The notes beneath the pieces were generated by a model. It was not told where the DNA came from. It did not search any database and worked only from the letters and a program-made list of their open reading frames with translations. A DNA stretch of 64,000 nucleotides from Paenibacillus sp. FSL H8-0548. Lineage in GTDB: Bacteria; Bacillota; Bacilli; Paenibacillales; Paenibacillaceae. Where the stretch lies: the NCBI RefSeq assembly GCF_038630985.1, contig NZ_CP152049.1, forward strand, positions 4,483,501-4,547,500. Reading direction: 5' to 3'. Numbering within the stretch: the first letter of the stretch is position 1; each line of letters opens with the position of its first letter. The position numbers and the translations under genes were made by a program. This document shows positions 18,064 through 26,180 of the stretch, piece after piece.

Positions 18064-18531
18064 ATGCGAAACCAAAAGGGATTAACGCTTGTTGAAGTAT
18101 TGGGCTCTATCGTACTGCTTGGTATCGCCATACTTTCTCTCACCTACATCTTGCAACAAGCAACCCTGCATACAAAAGATAATGAGAAAGTCGACCAATC
18201 TGTTCAACTAACTAGAACAGTTATTGAAGAACTTAAGAAGAATCTAAAGGACTCATCGAAGACTAGCATTACGGTTTACAACCAGCCGATTTCTTTGGAC
18301 AATCTTAGAAGCTCAAGCCTTGCCTCTACTACTAATATCTATTATCCGAATGCCACGGCTCCTCAGTACGAGATAAGCATTCAAGTAAGCTCATCAGGAC
18401 TAGGTAAAGTAACTGTAGACGGTACTGTACCGACGGACCTTGACAATATCTTTAAGCGAATAGATATCATTTGCACAAATTTAAATTCTTCCAAAACATA
18501 TAAGCTTGAATCCTTTATTGAATATACTTAA
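18064..18531 (+). CDS. Type IV minor prepilin (PilV/PilI-like)
   Basis: A 155-residue prepilin. After a short basic leader the class III cleavage motif KG|LTLVEVL is seen (Gly at -1, Glu at +5), followed by a hydrophobic helix (GSIVLLGIAILSLTYIL). ATG 18064 follows GGGAGG. It is divergent from the large pilus protein with only 74 bp between the two starts, and it is on the opposite strand to the rest of the locus. Probably a minor pilin that primes assembly. Confidence 0.85.
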   Translation: MRNQKGLTLVEVLGSIVLLGIAILSLTYILQQATLHTKDNEKVDQSVQLTRTVIEELKKNLKDSSKTSITVYNQPISLDNLRSSSLASTTNIYYPNATAPQYEISIQVSSSGLGKVTVDGTVPTDLDNIFKRIDIICTNLNSSKTYKLESFIEYT

Positions 18532-18552
18532 ATGATTGCTGAGGTGATTCGA

Positions 18553-19062
18553 ATGTTTAACTCCATCAGAAACCAAAAAGGATTATCACTCGTTGAAGTT
18601 CTTGCAGTCCTTGTACTAACCTCAGTGGTTCTAGGTTTTCTAATTTATTTGCTGAATTATTCAAATAATAGTCTTAATCAGGTATCTGCACGTGAAGCAA
18701 CATTGCAAGAATCACGTGACATTATGAATCACATTGTTAGTTCCGCACGTAAGGGACTTATCCCTAGTCCCGCTAACATTGAGAACGTCAATCATATGAT
18801 GTTAATTGATCCTTTTGATGTTGGTGGACAATTTGTAAGCTACACATTAGATGAAACTACGAACACTTTCCAAGTAGAATATAAATTAAAAGATGACAAC
18901 GGCATTCTACCAATAACATCGACAAAGCATATTTTTTCTGATCGGGTTGCCAGCATCCAATTTACTGCACTCGACGGGAAAATAGACATTATATTAAAAA
19001 CCTATCTTCCGAATAAGTCTATTCACGAAACTTCCACAGTCGTTTATACAACCCTGAGGTAG
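18553..19062 (+). CDS. Type IV minor prepilin (PilW/ComGF-like)
   Basis: A 169-residue prepilin with cleavage motif QKG|LSLVEVL and the helix AVLVLTSVVLGFLIYLL. ATG 18553 has GAGGTG 8 bp upstream; an earlier ATG directly after the preceding stop (18532) lacks a ribosome site. It follows the first minor prepilin by 21 bp and forms a two-gene unit that ends 3 bp from the stop of the convergent prepilin peptidase gene. Confidence 0.85.
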   Translation: MFNSIRNQKGLSLVEVLAVLVLTSVVLGFLIYLLNYSNNSLNQVSAREATLQESRDIMNHIVSSARKGLIPSPANIENVNHMMLIDPFDVGGQFVSYTLDETTNTFQVEYKLKDDNGILPITSTKHIFSDRVASIQFTALDGKIDIILKTYLPNKSIHETSTVVYTTLR

Positions 19063-19065
19063 CTT

Positions 19066-19839
19066 CTAAAAGTTCAGCATGGAGAGATACCACTCAATCA
19101 AACCGTTCCCCCAGTAATAAGCTGCTAACGCACCTGCGGCAATATAGGGTCCGAACGGTATTGTTTTGCCCCTAGAATGCGCCCCGATTGCTAACAACAC
19201 AATTCCTCCAATTAAACCAAATAAACTGGCGAGAAACAGACTTAGCAAGGTCAGCTTTACGCCTAATATTAAACCAATAAATACATATAGCTTAATATCC
19301 CCTCCACCCATAGTCTCCTTCTTCAATATCCAACTTCCAATCACGCCTATAAGCAGCAATGCTCCACTGCCAACAAAGGCAGCTATACCATAATTCAATA
19401 ACGGAAGCGGATGAATGAATAATCGAATGACGATTGCCCCGATTACACCAACAGCCACCACTTTATTTGGAATAATCATATCGGTAAGATCTGTTTGAAC
19501 AATGATGACGAGGATGCAGATGAAAAATAGTACAGCGATAAGCTCTGGCTGCCAACCCAGTGTGAACGAGGCATGAGCAAATAAAACGGTAGTGATGATT
19601 TCCCCTATAGCGTAGCGCCAAAGGATCGAAGTCTTAGTTGATTTTCTGTGCAAACTTTTAATAGAAGCATTAAAAAAGATGGCAACTCTATAGATAAGCG
19701 GGTTGTCTTTTTTAATATGTTCTGTTGTCGGTGGAATTGCAGGCACTAAACTGCTATCCCAACGGGAAGCAATAACGCTGAGGACACCGCTTACGAGCAG
19801 TCCTAAAATCGCAAACGCAAATATAGCAGTTAAAGACAT
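19066..19839 (-). CDS. pilD: Type IV prepilin peptidase (A24 family)
   Basis: A 257-residue polytopic membrane aspartic peptidase that removes the leader from prepilins. The two catalytic Asp are in VQTDLTDMIIPN and MGGGDIKLY. The first cytoplasmic loop lacks the CxxC pairs found in classic PilD N-methylase domains (PPTTEHIKKDNPL stands at the expected place). N-methylation of pilins by this protein is therefore doubtful. It follows the major prepilin gene in the same operon, separated by a terminator-like hairpin. Confidence 0.88.
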   Translation of the reverse strand: MSLTAIFAFAILGLLVSGVLSVIASRWDSSLVPAIPPTTEHIKKDNPLIYRVAIFFNASIKSLHRKSTKTSILWRYAIGEIITTVLFAHASFTLGWQPELIAVLFFICILVIIVQTDLTDMIIPNKVVAVGVIGAIVIRLFIHPLPLLNYGIAAFVGSGALLLIGVIGSWILKKETMGGGDIKLYVFIGLILGVKLTLLSLFLASLFGLIGGIVLLAIGAHSRGKTIPFGPYIAAGALAAYYWGNGLIEWYLSMLNF

Positions 19840-19867
19840 ATTATCTCTTCCTTGCTTGAAAATTTAT

Positions 19868-19897
19868 AGAAAGGCAACCCTATAGGGTTGCCCTTCT
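19868..19897 (-). terminator. Hairpin terminator after the major prepilin gene
   Basis: AGAAGGGCAACCC and GGGTTGCCTTTCT (minus strand) pair almost perfectly around TATA. It lies between the prepilin and the prepilin peptidase, and could set a high pilin to peptidase ratio by partial termination. Confidence 0.7.
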
Positions 19898-19909
19898 ATA
19901 TCTTTAACA

Positions 19910-20266
19910 TTAGGTCGTTCTTGATATAGTTACTTTCCATACTCCATTAGTCTTCGTTGGACTCAATGACACAGTGTTTCCACCCTTATTAAAGGTCGGT
20001 TCTGCACTCAAATAACCACCCGATACCAGATCATCTATACTTACAGTAGTTGCAGACGATGTAGCAGTCTCGCTATCAATCATATAACGAACAGCTGCTT
20101 CTGTTATGAGCAGTTCACTTGCAGTGTCTGCTTTTGTCTTCGACTTTTCAATCGTCCCACCAATAGCAGGAATAGCAATAGCTGCGATAATCCCCACAAT
20201 TACTAGTACCGCAAGCAACTCAATAAGTGTAAGACCCTTTTCATTCCGTTTCAATGCCATCAACAT
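19910..20266 (-). CDS. Major type IV prepilin (PilA/ComGC-like)
   Basis: A ~118-residue prepilin. The motif NEKG|LTLIELLAVL (Gly -1, Glu +5) precedes the long N-terminal helix AVLVIVGIIAAIAIPAI typical of major pilins, followed by a short globular domain. Two ATGs lie 6 bp apart; 20266 has the better 9-bp spacing from GGAGG, 20272 only 3 bp. A 250-bp leader separates it from pilC, and a terminator-like hairpin follows, so it may be transcribed at a different level from the flanking assembly genes. Confidence 0.88.
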   Translation of the reverse strand: MLMALKRNEKGLTLIELLAVLVIVGIIAAIAIPAIGGTIEKSKTKADTASELLITEAAVRYMIDSETATSSATTVSIDDLVSGGYLSAEPTFNKGGNTVSLSPTKTNGVWKVTISRTT

Positions 20267-20516
20267 AAACATTCTCCTCCCAATTTTGAACCAATATTTT
20301 AAAGCTAGTAAAACCATTAATGATCTATTAATAGAGACATCATTAAGCTCATGCTCCTATCAATAGTTACTGCATACAATTACTATTTACCCAATAAAGG
20401 ATAAGAGAAACCAGTAAACACAAGGTTAACTCTAGTAATCATATTTAAAGCGGCTCTGAGCAAGAGGTGCATCTATGCTCAGACAATCAAGTCTGATTTT
20501 CTCAAGACACTGCTAT

Positions 20517-21728
20517 CTACAAATAGCTCTCCATCATTTTAAACGTCGGCATCATAACCGCCATTACGATGACACCTACGACTCCAGTCAACAGAACAAT
20601 CATAAGCGGCTCAAGCAGCGACTTCAGTCGATCAGCCATCTGATCTACATCAGCCTCATAGAAATCGGCTACCTTGTCCAGCATGTCCTCCGTAGAGCCT
20701 GACCGCTCACCGATAGCGATCATTTGTACGACCATCGGAGGGAATAGCTTAGATTGCTTTAACGGCTCCGACATCGTTTCCCCGCTCAGTACCTTCTCCC
20801 GAATATCCGAGATGACTTTGCCGATGGCTTCGTTTCCGACGACATTGGATACAATCGACAAGCCTTGCATGATCGGTATTGCCGCTGCAATTAGCGAGCT
20901 GAATGTACGCGCGAAACGGGCGATTGCCTGCTTATGCCATAATGTGCCGAATACCGGAATTTTGAGCAGCCAATAATCTACCTTTTGCCTGCCTGCTGCT
21001 GTCCGCCTAATAAGCTTCCACACAATACTCGGTATAAACATTGCAGCAATAACGATGTACCAATAGCCCTGCATAAACTCACTAACAGCCATTACGATAC
21101 GTGTAGGCAAGGGCAGCTCGATTCCCATTCCAGCGAAGCTCGTCACATATTGCGGAATAACAAAAAGCATCATAAAGATCACGACAACGACCATCAAGAC
21201 GAGCATGATCACTGGATAAACCATCGCCGATTTTACCTTTTCCTTCGTGTTGCGCTCCTTTTCGAAGAAAATCGCAAGCCGATCAAGCATCGTATCCAGA
21301 TTACCTGCTACCTCACCTGCTTGTACCATACTCACGAATACAGAGGAAAAAACGGTCGGATAAGCGGCCACAGATTCTGAAAACTGCTTCCCGGCACGCA
21401 TCTCTTCGGCAATGCTTACTAGCAGCTTAGACAAGGTTTTGCTATCTGTCTGTTCACTTAATATTTGGACGGACTCCACCAGGCTGACACCCGCTCGGTA
21501 CATCGTGGCCAATTGTCTGCAAAAAACAGTGAACTGATCCATTTTGACACGCGGTCCGCCGAACGAAATATCCTTATACAGCGTAGTTTCGTTCGCATCC
21601 AATATGTCTGTTACCCATAAGCCTTTCTCGCTCAGCGTCTCGCGCGCACGCTGCATCGAATTGGCCTCTAGCATGCCAATCGATTTTTTGCCGCTTGCTG
21701 TGACTGCTTTGTACCGATACTTAGGCAT
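20517..21728 (-). CDS. pilC: Type IV pilus inner-membrane platform protein PilC
   Basis: A 403-residue GspF/PilC family platform protein, with two repeated cytoplasmic helical domains and about three membrane helices (~170-190, ~215-240, ~375-395). Motifs include FCRQLATMYRAGVSLVES, and in the second half FARTFSSLIAAAIPIMQGL. ATG 21728 is preceded by GGAG at 9 bp (the codon before it is TTG). It lies between pilT and the major prepilin gene. Confidence 0.92.
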   Translation of the reverse strand: MPKYRYKAVTASGKKSIGMLEANSMQRARETLSEKGLWVTDILDANETTLYKDISFGGPRVKMDQFTVFCRQLATMYRAGVSLVESVQILSEQTDSKTLSKLLVSIAEEMRAGKQFSESVAAYPTVFSSVFVSMVQAGEVAGNLDTMLDRLAIFFEKERNTKEKVKSAMVYPVIMLVLMVVVVIFMMLFVIPQYVTSFAGMGIELPLPTRIVMAVSEFMQGYWYIVIAAMFIPSIVWKLIRRTAAGRQKVDYWLLKIPVFGTLWHKQAIARFARTFSSLIAAAIPIMQGLSIVSNVVGNEAIGKVISDIREKVLSGETMSEPLKQSKLFPPMVVQMIAIGERSGSTEDMLDKVADFYEADVDQMADRLKSLLEPLMIVLLTGVVGVIVMAVMMPTFKMMESYL

Positions 21729-21761
21729 CAAACCAACTCCATTAGAACTTAATTGTTAACC

Positions 21762-22799
21762 TTACAGCTCTCCAAATCCAAAAACAGCATCACGCGCATC
21801 TTGGATTTTCACAGTCCCCTGCTGGACGAGCTCCCTTAGTGCATATTCCATCGTCTGCATCCCGAGCGCCTTGCCTGTCTGCATAACTGATCTAATCTGA
21901 TAGATTTTCTCGACTCGGATAAGATTGGCTACGGCTGGTGTGTTGACCAGAACTTCAAATGCAGCCGTTCTCCCCTTTCCATCTGCTCTAGGCAACAGTC
22001 GCTGAGAAATAACGCCTAACAGAACTGCGGCTAGCTGTATTCTAATTTGTGCCTGCATCGCAGGTGGAAAAACATCAATAATACGGTCAATCGTTTGCGG
22101 AGCGTCCGCGGTATGCAGTGTCCCAAACACAAGATGACCTGTTTCTGCTGCACTAATCGCAGTACTGATCGTCTCCAAATCCCGCAATTCGCCTACAAGT
22201 ATGATATCAGGGTCCTGCCTAAGTGCTGATCGCAAGCCATGGGAGAAAGAGGGCGTGTCCAGTCCAACCTCTCGTTGGTTGACCATCGATTTTTTATGAT
22301 CATAGATAAACTCGATCGGATCCTCCAGCGTAATAATATGCGAATTTTCCGTTCGATTCATATGATCAATGATAGAGGCCAGGGTCGTTGATTTCCCGCT
22401 TCCCGTAGGTCCAGTAACAAGCAGCAGCCCCTGCGGCTTCTTCGCAAACTCCGCTGCAATTCGCGGCAACCGAAGCTCCTCCATCGTTGGGATTACACTT
22501 GGTACAATACGTATCGCAAGTCCCACGCTTCCTCGCTGCTTATAGGCGTTAATCCGAAATCTGGCAAGACCCGCAACTCCATAGGAGAAATCAACATCGC
22601 CATTTTGCTGAAGCGTCTCATAACGTTCCTCGGTCATGAACTGTTTCGCAAGCTCAAGTGTGTCATTTGGCTTTAATAGCGTATCGTTAATCGGTCTTAA
22701 TTCTCCATGAATTCGAAAAATAACAGGTGAATTAACGGTAATATGAATATCCGACGCTTGTTTTGAATGAGCTAAATAAAGCAATTCCTCTGCCTGCAT
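21762..22799 (-). CDS. pilT: Pilus retraction ATPase PilT
   Basis: A 345-residue secretion ATPase of the PilT type, which powers pilus retraction and twitching. Walker A GPTGSGKST, Asp box ITLEDPIEF, Walker B DPDIILVGELRD and the His box TGHLVFGTLHTADA are all present. The family AIRNLIRE-like motif is seen as PAVANLIRVEK. Its presence implies retractile pili rather than a simple type II pseudopilus. ATG 22799 follows GGAAGGG. Confidence 0.93.
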   Translation of the reverse strand: MQAEELLYLAHSKQASDIHITVNSPVIFRIHGELRPINDTLLKPNDTLELAKQFMTEERYETLQQNGDVDFSYGVAGLARFRINAYKQRGSVGLAIRIVPSVIPTMEELRLPRIAAEFAKKPQGLLLVTGPTGSGKSTTLASIIDHMNRTENSHIITLEDPIEFIYDHKKSMVNQREVGLDTPSFSHGLRSALRQDPDIILVGELRDLETISTAISAAETGHLVFGTLHTADAPQTIDRIIDVFPPAMQAQIRIQLAAVLLGVISQRLLPRADGKGRTAAFEVLVNTPAVANLIRVEKIYQIRSVMQTGKALGMQTMEYALRELVQQGTVKIQDARDAVFGFGEL

Positions 22800-22831
22800 G
22801 GTAAGCACCCTTCCTGCTGAACGCTAACCTC

Positions 22832-24499
22832 TTATTCCCCTTGACCAAGAACACGAAACACCTCAGTAATAGTCGTATGGCCTTCAACTGCTTTCATTAA
22901 GCCATCTTCCAAAATCGGTATCATTCCTTGCCTTAGCGCATGCTCATAATATTCGTTATCCGAACGTTTGGAAATAATCAACGCCCTAAGCTCGTTATCG
23001 ATCATTAGCACCTCATGAATCGCCAATCTTCCTTTATAACCGGTTCGTCCGCATTCACCGCAGCCCGCGCCTTTGTATAAGTGGTCTGTTTCAATGCCAT
23101 GGCTGGTGAAAAACTCCAATTCTTTATCGATTGGCGTATATCGCTGCTTGCAATGACTGCAAATTTTCCTGACAAGCCGCTGTGCAACGATACAATTGAC
23201 GGATGACGAAATGAGGAAGGGCTCAACCCCCATATCAATCAGCCTTGTAATCGAATTAACAGCATTGTTCGTATGTAATGTGCTTAGCACGAGGTGGCCG
23301 GTCATTGCTGCTCTTACGGAGATTTCCGCCGTTTCAGAATCACGAATCTCTCCAACCATGACGATGTTCGGATCCTGTCGCAAAATAGCTCTTAAACCTC
23401 TAGCGAACGTTAGTCCCGTTAACGGATTTACTTGAACCTGGTTCACACCTTCAAGCTGGTATTCGACAGGATCTTCCACCGTAATAATATTCACATCATC
23501 ACTATTGAGATGAGCAAGTGCTGAATATAGCGTTGTCGATTTACCGCTGCCCGTTGGTCCAGTGATAAGTACGACCCCATACGCCATTTCAATGCTTTTG
23601 CGAAAAAGCTGTTCGTTGTGCTCAGATAGCTCTAGCTTCGAAATGTCTGCTAGAGAGTTGCCTAGATCAAGTACTCGAATAACGACCTTCTCGCCGTGAA
23701 TCGTTGGCAGCGTAGACACTCGAACGTCTACTTTCCGAAAATCAATATCAAGCTCAACGCGCCCATCCTGTGGAAGCCTTCGCTCAGCAACATTTAAATT
23801 AGCCATAATTTTTATACGTGCAACGATAATGCTATGCATATTAGGCGGCAGTGTTCGCTCTGTCCTCATCACACCATCTACCCGGTAACGAATCCGGAAA
23901 CTTCCATCCTGAGGATCCAAGTGAATATCACTGGCCCCCAATTGAACGGCCTGTACTATAATTTGGCTGACGGTTTTCACGACTGGAGAATCTTCATCCT
24001 GTATTGCATGATCCTCGTCTAAGTCTTTCAGCTGTAAATTCCGGCTTATTTGCTCAATCGTATCCTGCAGTCCATAGAAACGATTAATAGCACGAACAAG
24101 CTCATCCTTAGAAGCAATTACTGGTTCGACTCTGAGTCCAGTTGCAATTCGTATTTCATCAATCGCAAAATAATCCAAAGGATCGGCCATCGCAAGAACT
24201 AATCTATTGCCGTCCATCCGAATCGGCATGACACAGTGCTGATCTGCTAGCTTTTGAGAGATTAACTGAATTATTTTCGGATCAATCTTCTGCCGATAAA
24301 GCTGCACATGCGGAATGCCTAGTTGAAATTCCAGTGCCTCGATAAACTGCTGCTGTGTTATGTACCCTTTCGAGATGAGAACATCCCCGAGCCTTGTTTT
24401 TAGTTCCCGTTGCTGAATTAAAGCCTGCTGCAGCTGATCTTGGGTAATTACGCCAGATTCGACTAGCAAATCTCCTATTCGCTTGCGGCCTCCTGACAT
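22832..24499 (-). CDS. pilB: Pilus assembly ATPase PilB
   Basis: A 555-residue GspE/PilB ATPase for pilus extension. An N-terminal MshEN-type domain (residues ~1-150, with RIGDLLVESG and LGDVLISKGYI repeats) is the kind that can bind cyclic di-GMP. The motor domain has Walker A GPTGSGKSTT, DPNIVMVGEIRD and TGHLVLSTLHTNNA. The zinc-binding tetracysteine CSHC...CGECG sits near the C terminus. First gene of the minus-strand pil cluster. Confidence 0.93.
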   Translation of the reverse strand: MSGGRKRIGDLLVESGVITQDQLQQALIQQRELKTRLGDVLISKGYITQQQFIEALEFQLGIPHVQLYRQKIDPKIIQLISQKLADQHCVMPIRMDGNRLVLAMADPLDYFAIDEIRIATGLRVEPVIASKDELVRAINRFYGLQDTIEQISRNLQLKDLDEDHAIQDEDSPVVKTVSQIIVQAVQLGASDIHLDPQDGSFRIRYRVDGVMRTERTLPPNMHSIIVARIKIMANLNVAERRLPQDGRVELDIDFRKVDVRVSTLPTIHGEKVVIRVLDLGNSLADISKLELSEHNEQLFRKSIEMAYGVVLITGPTGSGKSTTLYSALAHLNSDDVNIITVEDPVEYQLEGVNQVQVNPLTGLTFARGLRAILRQDPNIVMVGEIRDSETAEISVRAAMTGHLVLSTLHTNNAVNSITRLIDMGVEPFLISSSVNCIVAQRLVRKICSHCKQRYTPIDKELEFFTSHGIETDHLYKGAGCGECGRTGYKGRLAIHEVLMIDNELRALIISKRSDNEYYEHALRQGMIPILEDGLMKAVEGHTTITEVFRVLGQGE

Positions 24500-24885
24500 A
24501 ATCCATCACCAACTATTAATATATTTTTGGGAAATGTAAAAAATGTAAATTATAATGAAACTCGCTTTAATTAAAGCAATTAAAAGAGTTTATGTCAATG
24601 ACTTTTGACCTATTAATTCCGCTCTTTAATAAGCATATTTTCCTATTTAAATTTATAATTCAATTTATTTGTGACCTAAGAACTAATGTTCGTTTTGAAT
24701 TATTTTTTTATCAATGTTCTTTGTCGAATACTACATTTATTATACTACACTTCGACAAAAAGCGAGCTGGAAATTATATTAAAAAATAATATTTTTCAAT
24801 AATAATATTTTTATTTTTGTAAGCGGTTTATTATATCGTTCTCACCATGAGGAACTCAAATGACGAATTATGCTATAATTTCTTT
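24500..24885. other. AT-rich divergent intergenic region between pilB and the MFS gene
   Basis: 386 bp of AT-rich DNA. For pilB a TATAAT (minus strand, 24554-24549) lies 50 bp upstream of its start. For the MFS gene a TGCTATAAT lies at 24871-24879, only 6 bp before ATG 24886. A 16-codon frame with its own GAGGAA site (24860-24910, MTNYAIISLWNNGKKI) overlaps the MFS start in another frame. Confidence 0.5.
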
Positions 24886-26106
24886 ATGGAACAATGGAAA
24901 AAAAATCTGATCGTGTTATGGTTCGGACAATTTCTCGTTATGGCTGGAATGACGATGATTATACCGTTCCTATCTCTCTATCTGCAATTTGATTTAGGCT
25001 TATCCGATAAGCATGAAATTGGAATTTGGGCTGGTCTTATTTTTGCCGGCAACTTCGTTACATCCTTTATATTTCAACCGATATGGGGAAAAGCGGCTGA
25101 CCGCTATGGTCGGAAAATGATGCTGCTTCGCTCAGGTTTTGGCATGTCCATTGTGATGATTCTCATGGGCTTTGCCACAAATCCGTGGCATCTACTGCTG
25201 CTTCGCATGCTGAATGGTACGATTTCGGGATTCAATCCGGCCTCCATCGCATTGATATCGGCTACGACGCCAAAAAACAAAATGGGCTTTGCGATGGGCA
25301 CGATTCAATCCGGGGGTATTGCCGGTACGATACTTGGCCCTTTCATAGGCGGATTGCTCGCTGACAGCATTGGCTTCAGGCCTATCTTCTACCTGACAGG
25401 AGCGTTGCTCTTTGCAGCCTCGCTGCTTGCCATGCTCGTTGTCAAAGAGCCCTTTGACCGCATGAAGGCCGCTGCTCGGGTACAGGCATCTGTCATTGAA
25501 GGCTTTCGTCAGCTAAGCGGAATTCCGCAGCTAACCGCTTTATTTGCGGTCACATTCCTGATGCAATTTGCAATGATGAGCCCAATGACACTTATTCCGC
25601 TCTACGTTCAGGAGCTGCACGGCACAACCGCTAATCTCGCCTTTTTCGCAGGCTTCGTCGGCTCTGTCACAGGCCTCTCGAATCTTGTCGCCTCACCGCT
25701 GCTAGGAAAGCTGAGCGATCGAATCGGCGCAGAACGAGTGCTTGGCGTCGCGCTTGTTGGAGCCTCGCTCTCCTTTATTCCACAGGCTATGGCAGGAACA
25801 GTCTGGCAATTGCTGCTAGCTCGCTTTGTACTTGGTATTTTTCTGGGAGGCCTTATTCCAGCCGTAAACTCCCTGATTCGAAAATACACACCGGACGGCA
25901 TGGAGAGCCGCTCCTACAGCTTCAACACCAGTACAATGAGCCTTGGCAATATGATCGGACCAATCACGGGCGGTGCCCTGTCCGGCTGGATCGGCATTCA
26001 AGGACTGTTCCTGCTATCTGCGGTCATGCTTATGATCAATGCAGGATGGGTATGGCAATCGCTGCTGCGCAAGCGTCCGCTAGCTCAGCACGGCAAGGAC
26101 GGCTGA
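24886..26106 (+). CDS. MFS multidrug efflux transporter
   Basis: A 406-residue 12-helix major facilitator transporter of the DHA1 drug:proton antiporter type. Start MEQWKKNLIVLWFGQFLV is typical for the Bacillota homologues; motif A-like GKAADRYGRKMMLL is in loop 2-3, GTILGPFIGG is antiporter motif C in helix 5, and LGKLSDRIGAERVL repeats motif A in the second half. ATG 24886 lacks a normal ribosome site, so translation may be leaderless or coupled to a short overlapping frame; an upstream in-frame ATG at 24847 is less likely. Confidence 0.87.
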   Translation: MEQWKKNLIVLWFGQFLVMAGMTMIIPFLSLYLQFDLGLSDKHEIGIWAGLIFAGNFVTSFIFQPIWGKAADRYGRKMMLLRSGFGMSIVMILMGFATNPWHLLLLRMLNGTISGFNPASIALISATTPKNKMGFAMGTIQSGGIAGTILGPFIGGLLADSIGFRPIFYLTGALLFAASLLAMLVVKEPFDRMKAAARVQASVIEGFRQLSGIPQLTALFAVTFLMQFAMMSPMTLIPLYVQELHGTTANLAFFAGFVGSVTGLSNLVASPLLGKLSDRIGAERVLGVALVGASLSFIPQAMAGTVWQLLLARFVLGIFLGGLIPAVNSLIRKYTPDGMESRSYSFNTSTMSLGNMIGPITGGALSGWIGIQGLFLLSAVMLMINAGWVWQSLLRKRPLAQHGKDG

Positions 26107-26119
26107 GACATTGATTAGT

Positions 26120-26155
26120 AAAGGGGCGAGTGGATAATATCCCACTCGCCCCTTT
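26120..26155 (+). terminator. Strong terminator after the MFS gene
   Basis: AAAGGGGCGAGTGG and CCACTCGCCCCTTT form a 14-bp perfect stem 14 bp after the stop. Confidence 0.9.
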
Positions 26156-26180
26156 CATCGTTCTGCTGCGGCAGCTTTCC

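Noticed and set aside
20273..20516. Riboswitch in the 250-bp leader of the major prepilin gene
   Set aside because: A TCTGAGCA/TGCTCAGA hairpin is present, but the conserved cyclic di-GMP aptamer sequences were not found.
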